Shown here in pieces: positions 19,234 to 28,145 of a DNA stretch of 64,000 nucleotides. The notes beneath the pieces are model-generated. The model made no database searches. It was not told the origin of the DNA and saw only the letters and a program-made list of their open reading frames with translations. The stretch covers positions 682,001 through 746,000 of the forward strand of contig NZ_JAHKQR010000003.1 of the NCBI RefSeq assembly GCF_018860805.1. Direction: 5' to 3'. The translations under genes were made by a program, and so were the position numbers. The first letter of the stretch is position 1, and each line of letters opens with the position of its first letter. Origin of the DNA: Aestuariibacter sp. A3R04 (GTDB lineage: Bacteria; Pseudomonadota; Gammaproteobacteria; Enterobacterales; Alteromonadaceae).

Positions 19234-19260
19234 AAAAAAGGTGGTACAAGACCACCTTTT
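19234..19260 (-). terminator. Intrinsic terminator of the acyl-CoA dehydrogenase gene
   Basis: Read on the minus strand, GGTGGT and ACCACC pair around a 5-nt loop, extended by A-T pairs, and are followed by a T-run. It lies just past the stop of the dehydrogenase gene. Confidence 0.88.
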
Positions 19261-19281
19261 CTCAATATTTAGTAAGACAGA

Positions 19282-21534
19282 TTATGCAGCGTCTTTGTCT
19301 ACCGACTTCGTCCTGGCCTGCTGACTAAGTGGTTCAAGATCAAAGGTGAACTCATCAACCCGAACCGCGAGTTTGCGTTTCTCGTTGTAGTCGTGCAGCA
19401 TGTCCGCCTCTTTAGCTGTAACCACACCCCGTGCCTGAAGTTTCTGCAACGCGTTTTCGAACGACAGGTAAGGCACAACAGGTTCCTTACGCAAGGCTTT
19501 TTGCACTTTACTTAACAAGTGAGCAACAGCATGTTTGGCCTTGAATGCCTTCTCGTTAATGTCGTTACCATCTCCTGGAACAGGACGCACTAAATGTGTA
19601 AGCTGTGCTTTAACGCTGTCGTCTTGCATCGACGCAATCGCTAGTTCGCAGGCTAATTTGTCGCTGATACCACTGACAGAGTTTGTGTACGTGCATGTCA
19701 GCAAACGCATCAGGCCCCGGGTTGGCGTGTTCGGGAAGTTTGCAACAAAATCAACCAGCGCTTGCTCCGCTTGTTGCAGGGTCCACTGCATGGCGTACTC
19801 AAAATAGGGTTGCGCCAGCTTGCGGTCTTCTACCCGTTGCTCGTAGAAGCGGATTGCCGCCATACCACCGTAAAGGTAACTCATAACATCACCTAAGCGG
19901 GCAGAGAGCAGCTCGGCTTTTTTAAGGTCGCCACCCAATACGGCCAACGACAAGTCTGCCATCGGTGCCAATTTGGCCGCCATCGCGTTCAGTCGCTTCT
20001 CGTACTTGGTTACTTCCGGGTAAGCAGATTCTGCGCTACGCAAAAAGGGGAGATAGCTGGCAGACAGGCTTCTGAACGCATTTTTAACACTAAACCCGAT
20101 GGTTTTTTTCAGCACCTTGTTAAACTCACCATCAGCACTACTGTCGTTGCTGTGAATCAAATCAACCATTTCTTTTAAGTATGGGTGACAGCGCATAGCC
20201 CCCTGACCAAAAATCATCAGATTGCGCGTGAGAATGTTGGCACCTTCCACGGTAATTGCGATGGGCAGGGCGGAATATCCGCCAGCAAGGGTGTTTTGAG
20301 GTCCGCGCTGAATGGCTTTCCCCGCGAGGATATCCATCGCCGAGTTCATGACATCGCGCCCCAGTTCTGTCATATGGTATTTGGCAATTGCGGTAACAAC
20401 TGAAGGTTTCAAACCTAACCCCAGCCCTTCGGTGGTTAATACGCGCATAGATTCAAGGAGGAAAGTCTTGCCAGCGATGTCAGCAAGCTTGCCTTGAATA
20501 CCTTCGAAACGGCCAATGGGTAAACCAAACTGTTCACGGACAAAGCTGTATTCAGCTGCCGCCTTGAGGGCGCTCTGACCCGTAGCAACTCCCATGGCTG
20601 GGAGTGAAATACCACGCCCTGCACCAAGGCAGCTAACCAGCATTTGCCATCCGCGACCAATATTTTTCTGGCCACCGATAATAAACTCCATAGGGATGAA
20701 AACATCTTGTCCACGGGTTGTGCCGTTGTAGAAACGCTGGCCCATAGGATCGTGGCGATTACCCAGTTCCACGCCAGGGTGGGATTTGGGTAACAACGCA
20801 CAGGTAATACCCAATTCGAGTTTGTCGCCTAGTAATTGGTCGGGATCAAACACTTTAAATGCCAGTCCAAGTACAGTTGCAATAGGTGCCAGCGTAATAT
20901 AACGCTTGTCCCAGCTTACTTTTAGGCCAATAACCTCTTCGCCTTCCCACTGACCTTTAGTCACAATGGCCGCATCTGGAATGCCGCCTGCGTCAGAACC
21001 CGCTTCCGGGCTGGTTAACGCAAAACAGGGAATATCGTCACCTACCGCAAGACGCGGTAAATAATAGTCTTGTTGTTCTTTGGTACCGTAATGCATTAAC
21101 AACTCACCGGGACCAAGGGAGTTGGGAACCATGACTGTGACAGCAATAGCCCCGCTTTTGGCTGCCAAGGTTGCCACAATCGTAGAGTTTGCATAAGGAC
21201 TGAACGCTAAACCACCAAACTTTTTGGGAATGATCATAGAGAAGAAGCGGTGCTTTTTCAGAAACGCCAGTACTTCATCGGGAATGTGTTTTTCGTTTGC
21301 CAATTCAAAATCGTCAATCATACCGAGCAATTCCTGAACCGGCCCATCCATGAAGGCTTGCTCTTCTGCACTAAGCTTGGCCTGGGGAATTGCACGAAGT
21401 GCATTCATATCAGGTTTGCCCTGATAAATAGACGCCTCTAACCAAATATCGCCGGCATCAAGTGCTTCCTGTTCTGTAACTGAAATTGGAGGAAGAACTT
21501 TTTTAAGGCTTTTTCGAATACTCATTTTACTCAT
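19282..21534 (-). CDS. fadE: Long-chain acyl-CoA dehydrogenase, FadE type
   Basis: A flavoenzyme for the first step of fatty-acid beta-oxidation. It is about 750 residues, like the FadE group (larger than ordinary 380-residue acyl-CoA dehydrogenases), but lacks the N-terminal membrane segments of E. coli FadE. Motifs include PKKFGGLAFSPYANS, CFALTSPEAGSDAGG (flavin/substrate region), RGQDVFIPMEFIIGG, FGLPIGRFEGIQ and ITVEGANILTRNLMIFGQGA. The frame is open to an ATG at 21576. The start at 21534 is preferred because a FadR-like site overlaps the codons between the two. A third ATG at 21525 with GGATGAG before it is equally possible. Monocistronic, with its own terminator. Confidence 0.9.
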   Translation of the reverse strand: MSKMSIRKSLKKVLPPISVTEQEALDAGDIWLEASIYQGKPDMNALRAIPQAKLSAEEQAFMDGPVQELLGMIDDFELANEKHIPDEVLAFLKKHRFFSMIIPKKFGGLAFSPYANSTIVATLAAKSGAIAVTVMVPNSLGPGELLMHYGTKEQQDYYLPRLAVGDDIPCFALTSPEAGSDAGGIPDAAIVTKGQWEGEEVIGLKVSWDKRYITLAPIATVLGLAFKVFDPDQLLGDKLELGITCALLPKSHPGVELGNRHDPMGQRFYNGTTRGQDVFIPMEFIIGGQKNIGRGWQMLVSCLGAGRGISLPAMGVATGQSALKAAAEYSFVREQFGLPIGRFEGIQGKLADIAGKTFLLESMRVLTTEGLGLGLKPSVVTAIAKYHMTELGRDVMNSAMDILAGKAIQRGPQNTLAGGYSALPIAITVEGANILTRNLMIFGQGAMRCHPYLKEMVDLIHSNDSSADGEFNKVLKKTIGFSVKNAFRSLSASYLPFLRSAESAYPEVTKYEKRLNAMAAKLAPMADLSLAVLGGDLKKAELLSARLGDVMSYLYGGMAAIRFYEQRVEDRKLAQPYFEYAMQWTLQQAEQALVDFVANFPNTPTRGLMRLLTCTYTNSVSGISDKLACELAIASMQDDSVKAQLTHLVRPVPGDGNDINEKAFKAKHAVAHLLSKVQKALRKEPVVPYLSFENALQKLQARGVVTAKEADMLHDYNEKRKLAVRVDEFTFDLEPLSQQARTKSVDKDAA

Positions 21535-21535
21535 C

Positions 21536-21552
21536 CGCTCATCTGACCAGTT
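21536..21552 (-). promoter_or_regulatory. FadR-like operator upstream of fadE
   Basis: On the minus strand the sequence AACTGGTCAGATGAGCG matches the left half of the known FadR consensus (AACTGGTCNGAC...) exactly, with a degenerate right half. It sits just before the preferred start codon of the acyl-CoA dehydrogenase, a FadR target in other gammaproteobacteria. Assignment rests on motif memory and location. Confidence 0.45.
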
Positions 21553-21744
21553 GTTGTATCTAATACTACATGACATTTTATAAAGATCAAATTTTATGTA
21601 ATGACGGTGTCAACGCTTCGCAGTTCATTTTCCAGCGTCGCGGGTTTTAGCGTCTGTTTTATAAATGGTTTTTCTTCTGTATTAATGTTTTTTTAAGTTG
21701 ACGTTGCGACAGGGAAAAACTTACACATTCCCCCGTTTACGGAT

Positions 21745-21757
21745 ACACTGTCAGTGT
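21745..21757. promoter_or_regulatory. Palindrome upstream of the RND operon
   Basis: ACACTG and CAGTGT form a perfect 13-bp odd palindrome around a central T, about 25 bp before the RND start codon. It would lie in the 5' leader or overlap the promoter and could be an operator. No regulator is assigned. Confidence 0.35.
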
Positions 21758-21782
21758 GTAAAAGAAAAAGGATTCAGGGGAA

Positions 21783-24089
21783 ATGCGAACTCTGCCTGCG
21801 TGGGTTATCTGGTGCATGGAGAAACCCAAAACCGTATTGTTGTTTTTTACTATTGCTTGCATTGCGTTAGGCAGCGGTGTTGGTAATTTGTACTTTAGGG
21901 GAGACTACAAAGTTTTCTTTGAAGAAAATGACCCGCAAAAGCTCGCCTACGAGGAAATGCAAAATGTTTTTAGCAAGAGCGAAAACGTTACTTTCTTGAT
22001 ATTACCTAACAACGAAAATGTCTATCAGCCAACCACGTTCAAACTTCTAGAGGCATTAACGAAAGAAGCCTGGCAAATTCCATTGTCTATTCGGGTAGAG
22101 TCGCTGGCCAATTATCCTTTCACTTACGCTGATGAAGAAGGGATGGTAGTGACCGACCTTATCAAGAAGGGGCAGATTGACAAGGATCACATCGAATGGG
22201 TGAAAAAGTCCGTCGCGCCGCTTGAAAATGTCCGTGGAAGGTTGATATCCATGGACGATAAAATGGCGGTGATCAACGTTACCATTCAGTTACCAGAAGG
22301 CGACCAAACACCCAATATAATGAAAATTGGCGCATTTTCCCGGGAACTTGAATCTCGCTTTGAAACTGAGTTTCCCGACCACGAGATTTATCTATCCGGC
22401 ATTGTTGTAATGAATGATGCTTTTGCATTAACAGCCCGAGACGATGCCGTTACGCTGATTCCACTGATGTTTGTCATTATTGCTGTCGCAATTAGTCTCA
22501 TGACACGCTCGTGGGCAGCGGCTGGCATTGTGTTGGTTGTTGTGGGGGGCAGTATTGTTATGACGATGGGCTTGGGAGGCTGGTATGGCCTTTTTCTCAG
22601 CCCATCTACGGTGAATGTTCCCACGATGGTGACAACACTGGCGGTGGCAGATTGCCTGCATGTTATTGTGAGTTACCGTCAAAAACTCTCAGCAGGGCTC
22701 GTTAAACACGAGGCGCTAAAAGAAAGTCTACGGATCAACTTTAAGGCGATAAAACTCACCAGTGCCACGACAGCAGTGGGGTTTCTTATGCTCAATTTCG
22801 CCGAAGTTCCCATATTATCTCACTTGGGAAATCTGACTGCTGTGGGAGTGATGTTGGCCTGCGGCCTTTCACTCACTGTTTTACCGGCACTACTAATACT
22901 GGCGCCAGTGCCGAAAACCACAGGTGCCAATCACGGTGATCAGCGCGTAAGAAAACTCGGTATATGGGTGTATAATCACCACCGCAGAATATTGCCCTAT
23001 TCCGTTATTATATTGTCTGTATCGTTACTGTTCTGCCTAAATAACCGTCTTAATGACGTGGCGGTGGAATACTTTGATTTATCCTCGCCGTTCAGGCAAT
23101 CAGTAGAAATACAAAGACAATATATGGGGGGCATGTCCAACATCGACTTTGCGGTTTATACCGATGAAGCCTACGGCATTAACGATCCGGCAGCGATGAA
23201 GGAAGTGGATGCGCTGGCAAAATGGCTGCGTTCTCAACCCGAAGTTAAACACGTACTTAGTTTTGCCGACATAATAAAGCGGCTCAACATGAATATGCAC
23301 GATGATGATCCCAGCGCTTTTACTTTACCTGAAACTAAGGAGCTGGCTGCCCAATATCTGTTGTTGTATGAGATGTCATTGCCCTATGGGTTAGATTTGA
23401 ACAATCAGGTAGATTTGGATAAATCGGCAGTGCGTATTATCGCTATTCTGGATAACCTGGGCAGTGATGAATTTACTGAGTTTGAAAGGCGAACGAAAAC
23501 CTGGTTCAACAAGCTAGCTCCCCATTTACGCCTTGAGGCAGCCAGCCCTGCATTAATGTTTGCACATATTGGTGCACGCAATATGGAAAGTATGGTGTGG
23601 GGGTCGGTGGCAGCACTGGTTGTGATTTCCATAATTATAACTCTGGCACTTCGCTCCTGGCGTTTAGGGCTGGTTAGCTTATTGGCAAATCTAATGCCCG
23701 CAAGCGTGGGATTTGGCGTTTGGGGGATAATGTCGGGTGAGATTAATATGGCATTGTCGGTTGAATTGAGTATGACCATGGGTATCATTGTCGACGACAG
23801 CGTGCACTTTTTATTGAAGTATCAGGCAGCTCGGCAAAATAAAATGAACGTCAGGTCAGCAGTGAGCTATGCTTTTCAAACCGTTGGCAGAGCAATGATC
23901 ACGACTACTTTAGTGCTGGCAGCAGGATTCGGAGTACTGTTATTCTCAGATTTCAGGCTCAATTCAGACATGGGGTTGATGACCAATATTATTATCATTG
24001 CCGCATTATTAATTGATTTACTCTTTTTACCGTCTTTCCTTATTTGGCTTGATAGAGAAAAGAAACACAAAATGAGGTACGCGACATGA
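21783..24089 (+). CDS. RND-superfamily (MMPL-type) exporter
   Basis: A 768-residue inner-membrane protein with the twofold layout of MMPL/RND proteins. There is a TM helix at about residues 16-36, a periplasmic domain (about 37-210), a five-helix block (about 215-375), then a second TM helix, periplasmic domain and helix block. Conserved TM4-like sequences such as TTLAVADCLHVIVSYR and MGIIVDDSVHFLLKYQAA carry the acidic residues used for proton coupling. It is single-chain with no adaptor gene, so it belongs to the hydrophobe/lipid-exporter branch rather than AcrB-type pumps. The ATG of the next gene overlaps its stop by 4 bp. Confidence 0.9.
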   Translation: MRTLPAWVIWCMEKPKTVLLFFTIACIALGSGVGNLYFRGDYKVFFEENDPQKLAYEEMQNVFSKSENVTFLILPNNENVYQPTTFKLLEALTKEAWQIPLSIRVESLANYPFTYADEEGMVVTDLIKKGQIDKDHIEWVKKSVAPLENVRGRLISMDDKMAVINVTIQLPEGDQTPNIMKIGAFSRELESRFETEFPDHEIYLSGIVVMNDAFALTARDDAVTLIPLMFVIIAVAISLMTRSWAAAGIVLVVVGGSIVMTMGLGGWYGLFLSPSTVNVPTMVTTLAVADCLHVIVSYRQKLSAGLVKHEALKESLRINFKAIKLTSATTAVGFLMLNFAEVPILSHLGNLTAVGVMLACGLSLTVLPALLILAPVPKTTGANHGDQRVRKLGIWVYNHHRRILPYSVIILSVSLLFCLNNRLNDVAVEYFDLSSPFRQSVEIQRQYMGGMSNIDFAVYTDEAYGINDPAAMKEVDALAKWLRSQPEVKHVLSFADIIKRLNMNMHDDDPSAFTLPETKELAAQYLLLYEMSLPYGLDLNNQVDLDKSAVRIIAILDNLGSDEFTEFERRTKTWFNKLAPHLRLEAASPALMFAHIGARNMESMVWGSVAALVVISIIITLALRSWRLGLVSLLANLMPASVGFGVWGIMSGEINMALSVELSMTMGIIVDDSVHFLLKYQAARQNKMNVRSAVSYAFQTVGRAMITTTLVLAAGFGVLLFSDFRLNSDMGLMTNIIIIAALLIDLLFLPSFLIWLDREKKHKMRYAT

Positions 24090-24883
24090 GTATTTTTCGT
24101 CCTTTATCTGTTATTGCGCTCGCGTGTGGTTTGGTCCTTTCGGGATCTGCTATGGCTGACGCTGCTTCGGAAGCCGAAGGGTTGCGCATTGCCACTGCGC
24201 GAAAAGACGTCAACCGCGGATGGGTCAACACAGTCGCAACCATCACCATGACACTGCGAAACGCCCAAGGGCAAGAAGCGGTCAGGGAAATGAGGGTGAA
24301 AACCCTGGAAGTGCCCACCGATGGCGATAAGGCGCTGACAATTTTTGACTCGCCAAGAGATCTCAGCGGTACGGCGTTTCTGAGTTTTTCACATATAGAC
24401 GCACCTGATGAACAATGGATTTTCTTGCCCGCAATAAAGCGGGTCAAACGCATTTCAACCAGTAACAAGTCAGGGCCGTTTTTGGGCAGTGAATACGCAT
24501 TTGAAGACATGACGTCCTTCGAAGTACCAAAGTTTACCTATGATTTGCTTGGTGAAAGAGAATACCAGGGCGATGCCGTGTATTTGCTGGAACAAATACC
24601 ATTAGATGAGTTTTCCGGGTACTCAAAGCAAATTGTTTGGATAGATAAAGCACACTACCGCCCAAGAAAAGTTGAGTTTTTTGACCGCAAGGGAGCGCCC
24701 TTGAAAGTGCTGGAGTTCGATAACTATCAATTATTTGACGATGAGTTCTGGCGACCAATGCGCAGTTTTATGTACAATCTGCAAACGCAAAAATCAACGG
24801 AACTGATTACCCACTCACTGGTATTCGGGACAGAATTAGAGGAATCGGATTTTGACAGTAACAGCTTGCGCAGGGCGCGATAG
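24086..24883 (+). CDS. Periplasmic LolA-like outer-membrane lipoprotein-sorting family protein
   Basis: A 265-residue secreted protein (signal peptide to about GSAMA) of the LolA-fold family often encoded directly after MMPL transporters. Typical segments are MRVKTLEVPTDGDKALTIFDSPRDLSGTAFLSFSH, here residues about 67-102, then DEQWIFLPAIKRVKRIS and SGPFLGSEYAFEDM. In this family the half-barrel is thought to carry a lipid or hydrophobic cargo across the periplasm. Translationally coupled to the transporter (ATGA) and to the next gene, it probably takes cargo from the RND protein. Cargo unknown. Confidence 0.85.
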   Translation: MSIFRPLSVIALACGLVLSGSAMADAASEAEGLRIATARKDVNRGWVNTVATITMTLRNAQGQEAVREMRVKTLEVPTDGDKALTIFDSPRDLSGTAFLSFSHIDAPDEQWIFLPAIKRVKRISTSNKSGPFLGSEYAFEDMTSFEVPKFTYDLLGEREYQGDAVYLLEQIPLDEFSGYSKQIVWIDKAHYRPRKVEFFDRKGAPLKVLEFDNYQLFDDEFWRPMRSFMYNLQTQKSTELITHSLVFGTELEESDFDSNSLRRAR

Positions 24884-26087
24884 CCTGAAACAGGGTGCCA
24901 TTGCTTTGATGCTATCTGCGATGGTATCGCCGTGGGCCTTGGCAGATATGCCCGGGATAGATATCAGTGGGTCGGCGGGAGTAGAAACCCGGTATTTTCT
25001 TCAGGATGCAGCATATCCTGAGCAGCCCCGTTCCCAAGTGTCCGCTTTTGCCTCTCCGGAACTCTACACCGAGTGGAACGATCGCATGGACAGTATTCTG
25101 TTCAAGCCTTTTTTGCGATTGGATCAGCGCGATGAAAAAAGAACCCATGCAGACATTCGCGAGCTCATGTGGATGCATGCTGCGGATAGTTGGGAAACCC
25201 GCATTGGTATCAGTAAGGTGTTCTGGGGGCAGACGGAGTCTATTCATCTGGTCGATATCATCAATCAAACGGACATGGTTGAAAATATAGACGGTGAAGA
25301 CAAGCTCGGCCAACCGATGATAAACCTAAATGTATACGGCGATTGGGGAACGTTATCGGGTTTTGTCCTGCCGTATTTCCGAGAGCGCACATTTCCCGGA
25401 GAAGACGGGCGGTTAAGGCCTCCTGTGGAAATTCGTGACAGTGATGCTAGTTACGAATCTGACGATGAAGAGAAACACATCGATATTGCTTTACGCTGGC
25501 AGCGTTCAATGGGCGATTGGGAAATCGGCTTGTCGTACTTTGACGGCACGACCAGAGAACCTGAACTTCTGGCCTTAGCCGATGCAAACAATACGCCGTA
25601 TATTCAACCCTACTATGCGCAAATACAGCAGTATGGTGTTGATTTACTGAAAGTTCAGGGGGCTTGGCTGCTTAAATTTGAAGGTATTTACCGCGCTGGG
25701 CAAAGTGAAGATTTTGCCGCTGCGGTGGCTGGTTTTGAAAGAACCTCTGTGGGAATTTTCGATACTAATTATGACCTTGGTGTGTTGGTTGAATATCAGT
25801 ACGATGAGCGTGACGATAATTTCTTCGCAACGGGTCAAAATGATATCATGCTGGGGCTACGCTGGATTTGGAATGATATAGATGGCACTGAAATTCTGAC
25901 TGGTTTCATTCAGGATCTAGACAATTCAGATACATACTCGGCCTTTGTGGAAGCATCCAGCAGAATGACAGATAACTGGCGCTGGAAGTTAGATGCTTAT
26001 TTTTTCTCGTCTGATCAAACAGACGACACATTTTACTATATGCGGCGTGATGACCATATACAGGTTGCGCTGGAATACTATTTCTGA
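24852..26087 (+). CDS. Outer-membrane beta-barrel protein of the RND operon
   Basis: A 411-residue protein whose frame begins at a TTG, 32 bp inside the previous gene. This start is needed to give a proper signal peptide (hydrophobic IALMLSAMVSPWALA, cleavage before DMPG). The mature part is made of alternating amphipathic strands rich in Tyr, Trp and Asp (for example VETRYFLQDA, LMWMHAADSWETRIG, FLRLDQRDEK) and ends in VALEYYF with a C-terminal Phe, as outer-membrane porin-like barrels do. It resembles proteins found next to MMPL/LolA-like pairs and probably provides the outer-membrane end of that route. No enzymatic motif is visible. Confidence 0.75.
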   Translation: MTVTACAGRDSLKQGAIALMLSAMVSPWALADMPGIDISGSAGVETRYFLQDAAYPEQPRSQVSAFASPELYTEWNDRMDSILFKPFLRLDQRDEKRTHADIRELMWMHAADSWETRIGISKVFWGQTESIHLVDIINQTDMVENIDGEDKLGQPMINLNVYGDWGTLSGFVLPYFRERTFPGEDGRLRPPVEIRDSDASYESDDEEKHIDIALRWQRSMGDWEIGLSYFDGTTREPELLALADANNTPYIQPYYAQIQQYGVDLLKVQGAWLLKFEGIYRAGQSEDFAAAVAGFERTSVGIFDTNYDLGVLVEYQYDERDDNFFATGQNDIMLGLRWIWNDIDGTEILTGFIQDLDNSDTYSAFVEASSRMTDNWRWKLDAYFFSSDQTDDTFYYMRRDDHIQVALEYYF

Positions 26088-26102
26088 AAACGGGATTGAT
26101 GA

Positions 26103-26657
26103 ATGAAAAAAGGAATTGCCTTAGCAACCATGCTTGTCGCGAGTTTTTGCTCTCAGGCGACAGAAAGAATGTACGGTGTGGCAACAGTTGGATATTCGGA
26201 CGCTGAATTGGGATCTACGGATAACTCGGGGGTGGCGTATAGCTTGGCTTTGGGGCATCAGTTCAGTAGCCAATGGTACGTAGAAGCGGGTTATCACAAT
26301 CTGATAGACGAAGATGACGGTCCTGATGCACTCCAGGCTGAAGGGCTCTATTTGGCGGTATTAGGTAAAGCTGGGGGCAGAATTGGTGAGTTGTATTACA
26401 AGTTAGGCATCATGGATGTTGATGTTCAAGGTATACGCGTAGCGGGTGAGGGTGATTGTGCAGTTGATGCCGTGGACGCAGAAAGCGCAACAAATTGTGG
26501 GTTTGATGAAGGGATTGTCGCCGGCATGGTTGGGTTAGGTTTCGATTACCACATTGGCCTTAACAGCATGCTTCGCTTGGAAGCGTTACATGTTCGCGGC
26601 CAGGATGATTTCTCTACCAGCATGATAAATGTGGGTTTTCGTTATAACTTCAACTAA
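26103..26657 (+). CDS. Small outer-membrane beta-barrel protein
   Basis: A 184-residue protein with a signal peptide (MKKGIALATMLVASFCSQA). It has an eight-strand-like pattern of alternating residues (YGVATVGYSDAELG, SLALGHQFSSQWYVEAGYHN, LRLEALHVRGQ) and a C-terminal INVGFRYNFN. This fits OmpA-like or OmpW-like small barrels. Two cysteines (in GDCAVDAV and TNCGFDEG) may form an extracellular-loop disulfide. It starts 15 bp after the previous gene and is probably the last member of the RND operon. Function unknown. Confidence 0.78.
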   Translation: MKKGIALATMLVASFCSQATERMYGVATVGYSDAELGSTDNSGVAYSLALGHQFSSQWYVEAGYHNLIDEDDGPDALQAEGLYLAVLGKAGGRIGELYYKLGIMDVDVQGIRVAGEGDCAVDAVDAESATNCGFDEGIVAGMVGLGFDYHIGLNSMLRLEALHVRGQDDFSTSMINVGFRYNFN

Positions 26658-26722
26658 AAAGTAATCTGATCTGTGTTTTTGCGGGTAAACATGAGTAGGT
26701 TTTGGAAACGGGCGTTATAGTG

Positions 26723-26980
26723 ATGAAAAACGAATTAGACAGCAAGTTTCTCCTGCGGGTGTTTGATAAAATCCGGCAATTTGGTGATAAAACGGACGAA
26801 AAATATCGCCTGAATGGTATTGTCGCTTTTACTGATCTCGATGGTTACACGTTGTTTGTCGAAGATGCGCAGGTGAAATTACAGTATGGCTTTCACAATC
26901 AGTACCACTACGATTATCCCTCTCAGGCTGCCTTCGATCAGTTTGAGAAGAAACTGAAAGAAATCGATAGTAGACACTAG
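26723..26980 (+). CDS. Small hypothetical protein, 85 residues
   Basis: Unrecognised. It is soluble, charged and has no signal peptide or membrane segment. The middle GIVAFTDLDGYTLFVED is followed by an aromatic run FHNQYHYDYPS and a C-terminal amphipathic helix AFDQFEKKLKEID. The ATG at 26723 was chosen; the frame extends to a TTG at 26702 and no clear ribosome site supports either. It lies between the outer-membrane protein and the LpxL-type gene on the same strand. The codon pattern looks coding. Confidence 0.6.
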   Translation: MKNELDSKFLLRVFDKIRQFGDKTDEKYRLNGIVAFTDLDGYTLFVEDAQVKLQYGFHNQYHYDYPSQAAFDQFEKKLKEIDSRH

Positions 26981-27109
26981 CGAAACGTCACTTTAAAGGG
27001 TGTGTTAACTGTTTGACTCCTCTGAGCTTTTCCGATTTGCAGCCATTCCGGTGGCGAATTCTTGCTTAATGAGTACAATGAGGCAAAATCCTGAATCTGA
27101 GAGAATGCC

Positions 27110-28039
27110 TTGTCAGCAGCAATTAAACCTCCTTCTTTTTCATTATCTTTTCTTGGCCCCCGTTTCTGGGGGATCTGGTTCGGTGCAGGGGTGTTGTACT
27201 TCTTGTTGTGGTTGCCTTTTCCGGTCATCCGGTTATTAGGCAGTGGAGCAGGTAAGCTCATAGCCAAAATTGTACCTAAACGCGTACGTGTTGCCAGACG
27301 AAATTTGGCCCTGATGTATCCAGATATGTCCGAGGTGAATCGAGAGGTGTTATTACAGCGAAATATTCGTTGTACAGGTATGGCTCTTTTCGAAACAGGC
27401 ATGGGATGGTGGTGGCCTGCCTGGCGTATTAAAAAGCACGTCGAAATAGAAGGTTATGAGCACGTTGAGGCTGCCGTCGCAGCGGGAAAAGGCGTATTTG
27501 GAATGGCTTTGCACAACATGAATCTGGAGTTCGCCTGCCGGGGTTTAGGTTACACCCATCCTGCTATTGCATTTTATCGCAAGCACGATAATCCCCTAAT
27601 GGACTATCTTCAGTATCATGGCCGCGCCCGTTCAAATAAATATATGATCCACAAAAGAAACGCCAAGGCGCTATTAGCGGCTTTGGACAACAATGAATTG
27701 TGTTTGTATTTGCCCGATCAGGACTACGGCAGGAGCCAGAGCATTTTCGTGCCGTTTGGTGGGGTTAAGGACACGGCGACGACAACGGCAACCCTTATGT
27801 TCATCAGAAGAACCAATGCCGTGCCGATTATGATTACGTCGCAGTTTACCGACAAGGGATATAAAATTAAATTTTATCCGCCGATGGAAAGCTTGCGCGA
27901 CATGGATGACATTCCGGCATTGACACTGCTGAACAAGCATATCGAGGCGGCGGTTGGAGAGCAGCCGGAAAGCTATTTATGGATGCACAAGCGCTTTAAA
28001 ACCCGGCCTGACAAATCCGCACCGTCTTTGTATGATTAG
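27110..28039 (+). CDS. lpxL: LpxL/LpxM-family lipid A acyltransferase
   Basis: A 309-residue inner-membrane enzyme that adds a secondary acyl chain to Kdo2-lipid IVA from acyl-ACP. The N-terminus FLGPRFWGIWFGAGVLYFLL carries the usual single membrane anchor. The catalytic H-x4-E motif is HNMNLE in FGMALHNMNLEFACRG, and LCLYLPDQDYGR and SIFVPFGGVKDTATTT are family blocks. No in-frame ATG fits the N-terminus, so the TTG at 27110 (preceded by GAGA) is taken as the start. Whether it adds laurate, palmitoleate or myristate cannot be told, so the symbol is by family. Confidence 0.87.
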   Translation: MSAAIKPPSFSLSFLGPRFWGIWFGAGVLYFLLWLPFPVIRLLGSGAGKLIAKIVPKRVRVARRNLALMYPDMSEVNREVLLQRNIRCTGMALFETGMGWWWPAWRIKKHVEIEGYEHVEAAVAAGKGVFGMALHNMNLEFACRGLGYTHPAIAFYRKHDNPLMDYLQYHGRARSNKYMIHKRNAKALLAALDNNELCLYLPDQDYGRSQSIFVPFGGVKDTATTTATLMFIRRTNAVPIMITSQFTDKGYKIKFYPPMESLRDMDDIPALTLLNKHIEAAVGEQPESYLWMHKRFKTRPDKSAPSLYD

Positions 28040-28145
28040 AGACGTTAATAGCAGCTGATGGCGTTATATTTTTCCGCGTTGTAGCATTAATGGCGCTATT
28101 GCATTGGTAAGCGCATCTCTGATACGAATCGAGGCAGTAAGAATA

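Noticed and set aside
20436..20801. 121-codon frame inside the fadE gene
   Set aside because: Same-strand out-of-frame shadow; fadE is continuous and intact across it.
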